Positions 8,689 to 18,200 of a stretch of DNA of 64,000 nucleotides are shown piece by piece. How positions within the stretch are numbered: position 1 is the stretch's first letter; each line of letters opens with the position of its first letter. The position numbers were made by a program, and so were the translations under genes. The notes under the pieces were generated by a model. The model searched no databases. It had not been told where the DNA came from and worked only from the letters and a program-made list of their open reading frames with translations. Source of the stretch: an uncultured bacterium (GTDB taxonomy: Bacteria; Verrucomicrobiota; Kiritimatiellia; CAIKKV01; CAITUY01); assembly GCA_903895695.1 (NCBI GenBank), contig CAITUY010000188.1:1-64000 (forward strand), written 5' to 3'.

Positions 8689-9465
8689 TCACCGATGCAG
8701 CAACATCCGCGCATTCCCGCCCAGAATCAGCCGCTTTTCCTCGTCGCTGATCCGCGCCCCCAGGATCTTCCCGATCTGATGGGGCAGGCTCAGGAAATAA
8801 ATATCGCTGCCGAAGACGACCCGCTCGGCGCCCGCCCCGGCGACCAGCCGCTCGATCAGCCCGCACGGGGGGCAACTCAGCGCTGTATCGAGGTAGATAT
8901 TCGGCAGGTCGTGCGCCAGCGCCAGGTATTTGTCCTCCGCGGCAGCGCCCGCGTGGGCCAGCAGGCACGGCGCGCCGGGGTAGCGCGCGGCGATCTCACG
9001 CACGTCGCGCAGCGTCGGGTCGTCTCCCCAGGTGTGGAACAGAATGGGCAGATGGCAGTCGTGGGCGATGGCATAGGCTGGAGCATACGCCGGGTCGGAA
9101 TAGGTGAAGCCGTTGCCGTTGTGCAGCTTGACGCCCATGAACCCCTGCGCCACGCGCTTTTCCACCTCCACGCGCACGGCATCGACGCTGGCCGGCCACA
9201 GATTGATGTAGCCCAGGATGCGCCCGGGGTGCGCGCGCATGGCCGCCAGCACCTCATCGTTGGCCCAGTGGGCGCGATAGCCCATGCACTGCATGTGGCT
9301 GCACGCCACGCACTCCACGCCCACGCGATCCAGGACGCGCACGATGCTCCCTGCGGAGAGGTCAGGGATGGCGAAACTGTACCGGCCCAAGTGCCCGTGC
9401 AGATCGATGACCCCCACGTCGGCCAGCGAGGCGCCCGCCCGGCCGCGTGATAGCAGCGTCTCCAT
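8689..9465 (-). CDS. Amidohydrolase-family metal-dependent hydrolase
   Basis: A 258-residue protein of the amidohydrolase 2 type. The early strand reads VIDLHGHLGRY (HxH metal site), a central lysine-bearing strand reads GVKLHNGNG, a histidine strand reads ILFHTWG, then CLLAHAG and VVFGSDIYF with the catalytic/metal Asp, and ILGGNARMLLHR at the end. The family includes TIM-barrel hydrolases and decarboxylases. Its ATG at 9465-9463 shares one base with the stop codon of the preceding gene (TGATG), implying translational coupling. The second copy just upstream suggests the two paralogues act as a pair or on related substrates. The actual substrate is unknown. Confidence 0.8.
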   Translation of the reverse strand: METLLSRGRAGASLADVGVIDLHGHLGRYSFAIPDLSAGSIVRVLDRVGVECVACSHMQCMGYRAHWANDEVLAAMRAHPGRILGYINLWPASVDAVRVEVEKRVAQGFMGVKLHNGNGFTYSDPAYAPAYAIAHDCHLPILFHTWGDDPTLRDVREIAARYPGAPCLLAHAGAAAEDKYLALAHDLPNIYLDTALSCPPCGLIERLVAGAGAERVVFGSDIYFLSLPHQIGKILGARISDEEKRLILGGNARMLLHR

Positions 9466-10211
9466 CAGCGCACCCCTTCCAGCAAGCGCGCCAGGTTGCC
9501 GCTGCCGATGAGCCGCATCTCTTCGTCCGACAGTTCGGCGTAGAGCAGGTTGGTGATGGCCGACATCATCCCCGTGGCGGGATACCCCGTGCCGAAGAGG
9601 AGTCGGCCGGCGCCTGCGGCGGCCGCCAGTTGCTCCACCCCCAGGTGCACGGTGTAGTTGGCGCCAAGGGAAAGGTAGGTATTCGGGAAGGCCTGCAGCA
9701 ACGGGATCAGGACCCTCTGGGCGCGGTAACTTACGCCAATAAGGATGATCGGCAACGCCGGGAAACGGCCCGCCAGCGCAGCCGCGTCCTCCAGGGTGAA
9801 TTCATCCATGGCGCACAAGGCCGGCAGCCGGCGCTCCTCCAGCGCGTGCAGCAGGGAGTCGCACGCCCAGGGCGCCAGGCTCCAGGCATCACTGCGCGGC
9901 CTCAAGGCCACGGCCCGCGCTCCGCGGCTGATGAACGCCTCCACCTGCACCGGCTCGGGCCCGACGTCGCCTGCCGTGTTGGGCAGCACCAGCGGGCACG
10001 GCACCAGCCTGTCGCCGGCCGTGCCAAGGGCGAACAGACGCTCGTTTGCCTCGATGGGATCGAACAGCATCGCCGCCGGCGCCAGTCGCACCAGGGCCCG
10101 GCCGATCTCCACCCGGGCCATTTCCTCCAGCAGCGTCTCGCCGGAAAGCGCTTCACGGGCCCCGCCCGGAACTCCGCCGCACCCGCACTGCACATCAAAT
10201 AACGGAATCAT
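9465..10211 (-). CDS. Second amidohydrolase-family protein, divergent active site
   Basis: A 248-residue protein starting at ATG 10211 (MIPLFDVQCGCGG), which overlaps the DegT gene stop as ATGA. It aligns in layout with the downstream amidohydrolase: N-terminal strand, GARAVALRPRSD, ALCAMDEF, LIGVSYRAQ, LLFGTGYPA and IGSGNLARLLEG. The HxH of the first strand is replaced (DVQCGCG), the third-strand His is lost, and GSD is replaced by GTGYP. It is therefore probably catalytically different or inactive. It could be a regulatory or structural partner of the paralogue. The family call is good; the function is unknown. Confidence 0.7.
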   Translation of the reverse strand: MIPLFDVQCGCGGVPGGAREALSGETLLEEMARVEIGRALVRLAPAAMLFDPIEANERLFALGTAGDRLVPCPLVLPNTAGDVGPEPVQVEAFISRGARAVALRPRSDAWSLAPWACDSLLHALEERRLPALCAMDEFTLEDAAALAGRFPALPIILIGVSYRAQRVLIPLLQAFPNTYLSLGANYTVHLGVEQLAAAAGAGRLLFGTGYPATGMMSAITNLLYAELSDEEMRLIGSGNLARLLEGVR

Positions 10212-11518
10212 GCGATCAGGTCGTTCGCCCGCTCGGCCACCTTCCGGTAGGCCCCGGCGTAAGCCTTGATGATCTCCGGCCGGTCGTGCTTGAACCACGG
10301 AATGCCGAAGGCGATCGCGCCGATCTTCTCGGATACGGGCAGCGTGCCGGGCCCCTGGCGGACGTCGCGCTGGCCAAAGGAGATCATCGTGGGCTTGCCC
10401 ATGTTGAAGATATCGGCCGTCTGGAAGACCGGGTGCAGGTGCAGCGGCCCATTGGCGCCCGGCCAGGTCTGGTCAAAGCCCTCGGCCCGGACGGCTTCGC
10501 AGAACTTCTCGCAACTCAGCCCACCCAATTCTTCAGCGACATAGAGCCCGCGGGGCGAGTACCAGCCGCCCATGGTCGAGCCGGAAGTCTTGGCGGGCCG
10601 GTGCGCCCGTAATCCCGGAACGCCCTCGAGCAGATCCCAGAAACGGTTCATCCCGTCCTGGATGGCCTGCATGCGCTGCGGGTACTGCGTGAGCTGCACG
10701 CGACCGAAGGCCGAGCAGGTCTGGTTCATGCGATGCTTGTAGCCGCCGAGCGGCACGCCCGCGTAGGTCAACAATTCCGGTTCGGTGATGTAGCTCTCGG
10801 CCGCGTTGAAGCGGCTGGCGACACCCGTGCGCTCATAGAATCCATAGGCGATCGACCGCTCCATCAGGTGGCGTTCGTTCGTCACCATCATGCCGGCCTC
10901 GCCGACGGCAAAGCCCTTGCCGGACATCATGCTCATCGCGGACACGTCGCCGAAGGTGCCCAGCATCCGACCCTTGTACAGCCCGCCGTGGGCGTGGGAG
11001 ACATCTTCGATCACTCGCACCTTGTGCTTACGCGCAATGGCCATGATGGCGTCCATGTCGGCCGGATACCCGGCGTAATGCACGACGATGATCGCCCGGG
11101 TTCGCGGCCCGATGCGGTGTTCAATATCCGCGGGATCCAGGCACAGCGAGTGCGGCTCGATGTCGGCGAAGTTCACAGCCGCCCCCAGCGTCAGGGCCGA
11201 CGTGCAACTGGCCCAGTAGGTCATCGACGGGCTGATGACTTCGTCGCCGGCGCCGACGCCGCAGGCCCACATGGCGGAACGAAGGGCCTCGGTGCCGTTG
11301 GGAAAGGTCAGGGCGTACTTCATGCCCATGTAGGCCGCCCACTCCTGCTCGAACTGTTTGCTGACATCCGAGCCGCTCATGGCGCCGCGGCGCAGCACGT
11401 CCAGAACGGCCTCCTCGTGCTCCCGGGTCACGATGGGCCAGGCGAAGATATCTCCACAATCAACAGAGACGGCCTTGGGGCCGCCCAAGAGGGCCAGTTT
11501 GTTCGCTTTAACGGTCAT
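10208..11518 (-). CDS. DegT/DnrJ/EryC1/StrS-type PLP aminotransferase
   Basis: A 436-residue protein with the DegT-family fold-type-I pattern. Landmarks are LLGGPKAV near the N-terminus, FPNGTEALRSAMWA, VISPSMTYWASC, the PLP-phosphate strand VRVIEDVSHAHGG, and the Schiff-base region MSGKGFAVGEAGMM with the presumed PLP lysine. Family members are sugar aminotransferases or dehydratases acting on nucleotide-linked or free keto sugars. A ribosome site GGAGAACTCC precedes the ATG. It is the first gene of a four-gene coupled operon with two amidohydrolases and a ceramidase-like protein. Whether it aminates a sugar in catabolism or biosynthesis cannot be told. Confidence 0.85.
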   Translation of the reverse strand: MTVKANKLALLGGPKAVSVDCGDIFAWPIVTREHEEAVLDVLRRGAMSGSDVSKQFEQEWAAYMGMKYALTFPNGTEALRSAMWACGVGAGDEVISPSMTYWASCTSALTLGAAVNFADIEPHSLCLDPADIEHRIGPRTRAIIVVHYAGYPADMDAIMAIARKHKVRVIEDVSHAHGGLYKGRMLGTFGDVSAMSMMSGKGFAVGEAGMMVTNERHLMERSIAYGFYERTGVASRFNAAESYITEPELLTYAGVPLGGYKHRMNQTCSAFGRVQLTQYPQRMQAIQDGMNRFWDLLEGVPGLRAHRPAKTSGSTMGGWYSPRGLYVAEELGGLSCEKFCEAVRAEGFDQTWPGANGPLHLHPVFQTADIFNMGKPTMISFGQRDVRQGPGTLPVSEKIGAIAFGIPWFKHDRPEIIKAYAGAYRKVAERANDLIA

Positions 11519-11704
11519 TGGAGTTCTCCACGTTTTGCCGACTCAATCAGGGGGAATCTACCGTTGCGTCGCCGTTAATCAAGCCGCAATTCGAGCGGAC
11601 TTGCACCGGCGGCTATCGAAGGAGTGCGGGGTTGTCCTGGGCGCTTGCGTTGGCTGCCGCGTTGCTGTACTAAGGTCATACGACTTCACCAGGAGATTCC
11701 TCCC

Positions 11705-12004
11705 GTGACTGACCTGCTGTTTAGCTGCCCGCATTGCTCGAAACACCTTGTCATTGACGGCGTTGCCTCGGGCAAGAAGCTGAAATGCGTGGAGTGCGGA
11801 CAATCCATCGAGGTGCCGGTATCGGCCTGGGAGTTCAAGTGCCCGTCCTGCTCCTGCAACTTGTCGGTTGCCGCGGACGATCAGAGCGAGCGGTACCATT
11901 GCCCCGCCTGCGAGAAGGCGTTGCCCGTGACGACGGCCCATACGGTAAGGCTTCCGCCCAAGCGGTCCGGGGGTTGGACGACTTCGCCGGACGCGGCGGA
12001 TTAA
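11705..12004 (+). CDS. Small zinc-ribbon protein
   Basis: A 99-residue protein starting at GTG 11705, nine bases after AGGAG (11691-11695). It contains three CxxC-type zinc knuckles in sequence: FSCPHCSKHL with KCVECGQS, then FKCPSCSCNL, then YHCPACEK. The pattern suggests two or more zinc-ribbon folds and no enzymatic domain. The C-terminus is short and polar. It is divergent from the DegT operon (186-bp gap) and is followed 90 bp later by a small secreted protein on the same strand. The role is unknown; nucleic-acid or protein binding is typical for such ribbons. Confidence 0.7.
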   Translation: MTDLLFSCPHCSKHLVIDGVASGKKLKCVECGQSIEVPVSAWEFKCPSCSCNLSVAADDQSERYHCPACEKALPVTTAHTVRLPPKRSGGWTTSPDAAD

Positions 12005-12094
12005 AGCCTTGTCTTTCGCCCTTGTGGCGCTAAATTGCAGGCAGTTGAGCCGTGCCCGGCGCGGGTAGCGGAACAACAACAGCGAGGAGGACCC

Positions 12095-12523
12095 ATGCGA
12101 AGCTTACTTTTGTCCGTCATTCTATCCATTGTGGCCGCAGGCTGTCTCGCCGGCGAACTCGTTACGATCGAGTGCCGCATGACGACGACTGGCGCCGTTT
12201 GCACTGTCAACCAGAAGAAGGCCTGCAGCGTCAGGGACTGTCAGCGACTGATCCAGCAGCTCGCCGCAATCCCGGATCGCCCTCGCCTGCGGTACCTGAT
12301 CGACGCCCGTTTCCCCGCCGAGAGTCTGCTCTCTCTGCTTCACGTGGCCGGCAAGGCCGGGTTCACCGTGATCGAGGCGTGTCCGCTGGACGGACAAGAG
12401 TATACCTTCGACGCGGACTCCATCCCGGGTGTGCGGGTCAGAACTCCGCTCGATGTCGGCTGGGGGGATCCCAACAGCGAAAAGCCAAAGAAGGCCGCAC
12501 CCAACCTGGTCGACGGGGACTGA
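12095..12523 (+). CDS. Small secreted or lipid-anchored protein
   Basis: A 142-residue protein with a strong ribosome site (GAGGAGG at 12084-12090) and an N-terminal export signal MRSLLLSVILSIVAAGC. The AAGC sequence could be a weak lipobox, so it may be a lipoprotein. The region from about residue 45 to 90 (RLIQQLAAIPDRPRLRYLID, then SLLSLLHVAGKAGFTVIEA) has the helix-strand rhythm of the periplasmic ExbD/TolR domain. The usual ExbD membrane anchor and motif are not clear, so this is only a suggestion. Cysteines at about 27, 36 and 44 could form a disulfide. No function is assigned. Confidence 0.6.
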   Translation: MRSLLLSVILSIVAAGCLAGELVTIECRMTTTGAVCTVNQKKACSVRDCQRLIQQLAAIPDRPRLRYLIDARFPAESLLSLLHVAGKAGFTVIEACPLDGQEYTFDADSIPGVRVRTPLDVGWGDPNSEKPKKAAPNLVDGD

Positions 12524-12563
12524 CCCTTCGGAACCCCACAGTTCCCACGAACTAGTTGGTCTC

Positions 12564-14402
12564 TCATGGTGCGACCTGCTTGACCACGAGACCGTCGAGC
12601 GCCGTCGCCTTCACCTGCAAGAACCAGTCGCCGTTAGCAACAGAATCCCGGAAGAGCAGAGTGTTCCTTCCCGCGACCAGATCGACGACCAACTCCTCAT
12701 GCGGCTTGTGGGGCCCGTGGTGCACGTCCTGCCGTAACACACTCGCGCCGTTGACAAAGACGTTGAGTCCGGACGGCCTGCCAGGAGTGTCGGCAACCGA
12801 CATCGAGAGCGTGAGTCTTCCCGGCGAAGCAGCCTCGAGCACGACGCGGGCATAGACCACACAAGCCTTGGTCTGCATCTGGCGCGCATCCTGCACTTCG
12901 GTGAAATCGATCTTCCCGTCGGCGCTGAGCGTCTTGTTTGTGGCCCAATCCACCGTCGCCGCGTCCTCCTTGATCTCGGGGGGCCAGGCTTTCAGTTGCG
13001 TCTGCTTATCCCAAGGATAGGAAGGGGAGACGTCCACGCAGGAGATCAACGCCTTGGTCTTGGAATCGGAGGAGGGGGCAGGACCTTTGGAGGCTGTCGC
13101 CACAGCGGCGGGCGGCTTCATCAGGTCGTAGCAGACTGCGCCATCTTTGCACCGGAGAAACAGTTTGCCGCCACAAACGGCGGGCGTCGTGAATTCCAAC
13201 ACGGGAACGCGGGCCACGAAGAACTTCTCAGGCATGGACGGAGTGGCTCTGGTCATCAGTATTTTGTCACCCCTGTCATCGCATACCCAGAAAATCTTGC
13301 CGTCGGCGATGACGGGCGAGCCGCACTTGCCGCTCACTGTCTTCTGCCAGAGAATCTTCCCGGTGAGGTCGAGGCACTGCAGCATTCCCGAACAGGTTGC
13401 GAAGACATGGCCGTCGTACAAAAGATAGCTCGCGGCGCGATCGTACTGTTGTACGCCGAACAGTTTCTCCGCCTTGTTCGGCCACAGCCGGTAGCCCGCC
13501 ACCTTGTCGGCAGTAATGCAGACGTCGCCGACGATGGTCGGTGTGCCGGGACCGCAAACATCCTCATCGCTCTGCCAGATCACGGCGCCGTTCTTCGGAT
13601 TCACGCAAGTCAATCTGCCCGTGTTCGTGATGATCCGTGGGCCTTTGTCCGTGACCCACACGCCGGCCGAGGAGTTGATGTCCCCCGGGGTCCTGCCATG
13701 TGTCGTGACATTTGCCTGCGGGCAGGCCCACAGTTCCTTGCCGGTCGCGGGGTCGAACCCCTTGAATAGGCCAAAGTCCCCGGTGCCCTTCCCCTTTCCG
13801 TCCAGCACCCGCTCTTCACCGGGTTTCCCGATGCCGGTGCTGACCACGAGAACGCCGTCCACGAGCGCCGGCGAGGAACTCACACTGTTGCCGAGGCTTG
13901 GGGTTTTCCAGATCTCTTGTCCGGTCTCGGCGTCCAGGCAATACACGCCCTTGGAGCCGACAGCATAGACCTTGCCGTCGCCTACGTACGGCGTGCTGCT
14001 ATAGCAACCCTGTGGGAACCCCGGGAAGCTGGTCTTCCACAGCGTCTTGCCGGTGTTCGCGTCGAGGCAAACGACCACGTCAGCGGCGCCGGGCTGGTTC
14101 TGGTAGTCCTTCCAATGGACGTACAGATAGACCTTGCCCTTGGCCACCACACAACTGCCGTAATTCGAGTAGTCGCCTTTGGCGCCACCGGGGATGCTCT
14201 CCTCGCTCTTCCACAACTGTACCGGGCCGTCCGGGCCCCACGTGTCGGCGAGCTTGGGGCTGTCCGGCGCAAGGCCGTTGCGGTTCGGCCCACGCCACTG
14301 GTTCCAGTCCGTATTCCCGGCCGGCGCAGCCGGTTTCTCGGCACCGCGCACGGTCGTCACCAACGCGACGGCAACAAGTACTGCGATTTTGATTTTGCTC
14401 AT
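12564..14402 (-). CDS. Secreted PQQ-like beta-propeller protein
   Basis: A 612-residue protein starting at ATG 14402 after GGAGGAGAAG, two bases beyond the stop of the SUMF1-domain gene. An export signal MSKIKIAVLVAVALVTTVRGA is followed by WNQWRGPNRNGLAPDSP, a signature of PQQ-like propellers common in Planctomycetes and relatives. Repeated blades follow, such as VVCLDANTGKTLWKTSF, VYCLDAETGQEIWKTP, LTCVNPKNGAVIWQS and LQCLDLTGKILWQKT. The last 120 residues look like a carbohydrate-binding beta-sandwich. It lacks obvious dehydrogenase residues and is probably a binding or scaffold protein. It is the last gene of the GntR operon. Confidence 0.8.
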   Translation of the reverse strand: MSKIKIAVLVAVALVTTVRGAEKPAAPAGNTDWNQWRGPNRNGLAPDSPKLADTWGPDGPVQLWKSEESIPGGAKGDYSNYGSCVVAKGKVYLYVHWKDYQNQPGAADVVVCLDANTGKTLWKTSFPGFPQGCYSSTPYVGDGKVYAVGSKGVYCLDAETGQEIWKTPSLGNSVSSSPALVDGVLVVSTGIGKPGEERVLDGKGKGTGDFGLFKGFDPATGKELWACPQANVTTHGRTPGDINSSAGVWVTDKGPRIITNTGRLTCVNPKNGAVIWQSDEDVCGPGTPTIVGDVCITADKVAGYRLWPNKAEKLFGVQQYDRAASYLLYDGHVFATCSGMLQCLDLTGKILWQKTVSGKCGSPVIADGKIFWVCDDRGDKILMTRATPSMPEKFFVARVPVLEFTTPAVCGGKLFLRCKDGAVCYDLMKPPAAVATASKGPAPSSDSKTKALISCVDVSPSYPWDKQTQLKAWPPEIKEDAATVDWATNKTLSADGKIDFTEVQDARQMQTKACVVYARVVLEAASPGRLTLSMSVADTPGRPSGLNVFVNGASVLRQDVHHGPHKPHEELVVDLVAGRNTLLFRDSVANGDWFLQVKATALDGLVVKQVAP

Positions 14403-14404
14403 GG

Positions 14405-15256
14405 TTACTTCTCCTCCACGACGACGCGGAAACCGATCCGGCCGATCTGCGTGTATTCGCGGCCGACCTTGGCAACAGAGCCCGTCGCGAATTTCCAACT
14501 GTACCAAGCCGGTATGCCGCGGAGGGCGGAACGACTGAACATCCGGCCCTGCTTGTCGTCCCGGGCGTGGGCGCCGGTGAGCCAGCAGCCGCCGCGCATC
14601 ACCCGGTACTGCCCAGTGGCCGGCCCTTGCGGGTCGGTTTGCTTCTCGGTCGGGTAGGTGTCGGCGTACCAATCCGAGCACCACTGCCAGACGTTGCCGT
14701 ACACGTCATACAGCCCCCACGGGTTGGGCTTCTTCAGTCCAACCGGATGGAGGTCGTCTTTGCAGTTCCCGGCCCACCAGCCGTGTTCGCCCATCAGCTT
14801 GTAGTCCGAATCGTCGCCGTAGTAGTAGCGCGTCGTGGTGCCGGCGCGGGTGGCGTATTCGAACTCGGCCTCGGTGGGCAGGCGGACGGTCTTGCCGGTC
14901 TTCTCCGACATCTTCCTGCAGAACGCCACGGCCTTCTCCCAGTGCACATTATCGACCGGGTATTCCGGCCCCGTGGCAGCGACGCTGGGGTTGTCCCCCA
15001 TGACCTGCTGGTACTGCGCCTGGGTGACGTGAAATATGCCCATGTAGAACGGCTTGCTGATCGTCACCTCGTGCTGCGGCCCTTCGTCGGAGGAACGCGC
15101 TTTCTCCGTCTCCGGGCTGCCCATCAGGAACGTGCCGGCGGGAATATTCGCGAACTGCATCAAGACGTTACCGCCGAGATCCAAGGTGAGGTCCGAGCCG
15201 CCTGCGATGCATGCCGCGGCAACCATGAGTGCGATGGCTGTGAGTTCTGTCTTCAT
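14405..15256 (-). CDS. Secreted SUMF1/FGE-domain protein, probably not an active FGE
   Basis: A 283-residue protein starting at ATG 15256 (AAGAGGAAT upstream). An export signal MKTELTAIALMVAAACIAGG is followed by the FGE-sulfatase domain: FANIPAGTFLMGSP, DEGPQHEVTISKPFYMG, PVDNVHWEKAVAFCRKMSE, VRLPTEAEFEYATRAG, GLYDVYGNVWQWCSDWY and RVMRGGCW. True formylglycine-generating enzymes have two catalytic cysteines shortly after RGGSW, but here RGGCWLTGAHARDDKQGR lacks that spacing. No sulfatase gene is present in the window. It is therefore more likely a binding or structural SUMF1 protein. It starts 11 bp after the giant heparinase-like gene and is part of the GntR operon. Confidence 0.8.
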   Translation of the reverse strand: MKTELTAIALMVAAACIAGGSDLTLDLGGNVLMQFANIPAGTFLMGSPETEKARSSDEGPQHEVTISKPFYMGIFHVTQAQYQQVMGDNPSVAATGPEYPVDNVHWEKAVAFCRKMSEKTGKTVRLPTEAEFEYATRAGTTTRYYYGDDSDYKLMGEHGWWAGNCKDDLHPVGLKKPNPWGLYDVYGNVWQWCSDWYADTYPTEKQTDPQGPATGQYRVMRGGCWLTGAHARDDKQGRMFSRSALRGIPAWYSWKFATGSVAKVGREYTQIGRIGFRVVVEEK

Positions 15257-15267
15257 ATTCCTCTTGT

Positions 15268-18200
15268 TCACTTGAGCGCCAGGGTTGAACGAGCGGGAAC
15301 CGGCGGCAGGGCCGGCCAGGTCCACTCGGCGATCTTCACTTCGTGTTTACCGGCAGAGACGCCCATCGCGATGCTGAACTGCGGCGTCTTCTGTCCCTTG
15401 GTGATGGATGGCTCATCGGCGAACCCGGCGTACCAACGCACGCCGTCCATCCAATAGCCGGGCCGGACAATCTTCTCCGGCCAGGTGCAGACGATGGTGC
15501 GGATGCCGCCGTCCACGTTGCCGGTAATGCCATCGGGCGTGAGCGTCAGATCAAACGGCCCGACGCCGCGCACGCCGACGTTGCCGTGGCTCAGGTTGAC
15601 GTAGACCGGCTCGGGCGCGATGAAGCGGACCTTGTCGCCCTCCGTGATCACGCGCGGTTCGGCCTTGGGTTTGCCGCCGGTGCTGAACACGAGCACCGGC
15701 TTGCCGCCCTTCGGAACGCGAAGGGCCCCGGCCGTGCCGTCGAACACCACGCCCTCGACCGTGTAGGTGAACGGCGTGGTGGACAGGAACACGTAGTCCG
15801 TGCCTTCGCCGGTCACGACCTTGGTGACGCCGGGCGCGAGCTGTGTCGCTGTCGGCGCGGTTTCGCCGGCACCTCGCGGATACAACACCCACATCACGTC
15901 CTGGCCGGGCGCGTTCGGCAGCCGCAGGGTGACCTGTTGCTGCTGGAGGTCGCGCCATTTCTCGAAGGCAAAGGTGCGCGTGAGATAGTCCGGATGCGCC
16001 GGGTTGTGGGCGATGCTGATAAAGTAATCCCAGATGTCCGGGCCGTCCTTGCGCTGCGCGGTCCACTTCTTCCACAGCACCGGCGTGCCGTCGGGCGTCA
16101 CGTAGTCGCGCGAGATGGGCGTGCCTTCCGCCGGCGTGCGGCTGAACTTGAAGTAGGCATCATCGGCGTAGTAGGTCGGCAGCATCGCCTCGCGCATCTC
16201 GAAGGCGGGGTTCGGCCGGCCGGGGAAGAACAAGTCGAGCTTGGTCGGCCACTCGGTATCCACCGCCACCTTCTCGCCCTCGACCTTGAGGTACTGCTTG
16301 CGGCCGGGAAGACTGAGGTTGAACCAACTCGCGGCCTTGCCGTCGCCGTTGACGCTGTCGCGGATGACGAAGTAGTTCGGACTCTTGCCGGTCTTGCCTT
16401 TGAGGAAGGCGACCTGCCGGTCCCAGGTGAACGCGCCATCTGTCGTGCCGGGCGCTTCGACGCGCGCGCGCGGGCCGCCGAGGCCGGGCTTGGCGCCGGG
16501 ATTGAAGTACCAATCGGGAAAGCCGGTCGAGTGCCACGCGTAGTCCACGCTCTCGCTGAACTGCGCATCGAGGATGTTGCTGTCGGGCGTGGCGTACACC
16601 ATGTCGTTGGTGGGCGTCCCGAAGCGGAGGATGTTCTTGTCCGGGAACGCGCGATCAATCATGCCGTGATCATACTGGTAGGGTTGCGGCGGCAGCAACG
16701 TCGCGCCTTTCGAGTAACAGATCAGGTTTCCCTGGTCGAAATTCCAGTGACTCCAGTTGTAACCACTGCGCAGGTACAGGCAGGTCTCATCCGGCCCTTG
16801 ATGGGCGCGGAAGATGACGCCAAAGCCGGGATAGACACGGCTCGTGAGCTTTGCCTCTTTGGCCGGTATCTCCGGGCGCGCCATCGCGGCGACGGTGATG
16901 CTGTCGGCGCCGGTGCCGATCATACGGCCGCCTTCCTCCCAACCCCAGCGTAGATTCGCGGCGAACTCGGGATCGCGGTCAGCGAAGTTGCCCATCGTCT
17001 GGAGCAGGTGCATCGGGCTGCCGCACGGCGAATTGGCCATACCGGGAATGAGCCGGTTGCCGAAACGCGCGTCGACCGGCGTGAGAAGGTTCAGGAAGTA
17101 GTCATTGTCCTGCCGGTTGTACTTCCAGATCGTGTCGGCGGCCGCGACCTTGTCGGCCAACGCGCCCATCAAACCGCGTTCAATCTTGCCGTAACCGTGC
17201 GCGTGGTAACTCACGCCGAACTCACTCCACGCGCCTTCCGGCGCCATGAGCGTGCCCTGTTTGTAGGCGAGGAAATCGCCCATGTATTCGGCCCAAACCT
17301 TGTGCATCGGGTGATCCGGGATCAACGCCGCGACATTGCTGCGGTCGGAGAGCCGCGCGACGCCCATGTTCGGATTACCGTGGTGCGAACTGTTGCCGGC
17401 ACTGGTCACATCCGGTTCCGTGAGCAGGTAACACAGCATCGCCAGCCGGCTGCGGATCGCGACGCGGGTCTCAGCCGGCAAGTCCGGCCAGGACAACACG
17501 CTCTCGGCGTGAGCGAGCGGCAATCCCCACATGCCGAGCGCGTGGTGATGCGCCACCGAGAGCGCCGCGCTGTGCAACAGGATCGCCTCGTCCAGCTCCT
17601 TGATCACCCCGGGAACTTCCTGCTGCGCCACCGCCGGATCACCGGTGAGGATGAAGAAATTCTTCAGCCCGACCGGATTCTTCACATTGTCGTACGTCGC
17701 CAAGGCAAAGTTCGGATCGGCTTTGACGGCCTCGCGGTATTTCTTCACACCATCCGGCGTGATGAAGACGCGTGGATAGGTGACGCCGCCATCCTTCCAG
17801 TCGAGGACGAAATCCTTGAACCGGTCGAGCCCCACCGTGCCGTAGAGGTTGCGGACCGAATAGCCGAGACAGGTGCTGCCGTGCCCCTTGGGCGGCGTGA
17901 CCGTGATGGTGGGATGCGCGAGCACCAAGCCCCAGACACGCCGGGTGCGACTGGCCGGCAGATTCGGATCGTGCTCGTGCATCGAGAACGGCCCGATGTC
18001 GGAGCCGGGCTCGCTCTTGAACGAGATAGTCGCCGAGTCCATCGGAAACAGAATCCGCACTTGCCGGTCCTTGATGTCGACCGGCAAACTGTTCGCGCGC
18101 CGCCACTCGCCCTTGTGAAGCGGCGCAACCATCGCGAGCGCGTAGGTGTCCGGATTCGCCTGGCGCTCCCCGGCGTTGTGGATGCCGTAGTAGGAAACGA

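Noticed and set aside
14405..15256. An active formylglycine-generating enzyme for sulfatases
   Set aside because: The two catalytic cysteines are not at the expected spacing and no sulfatase gene is in the window.
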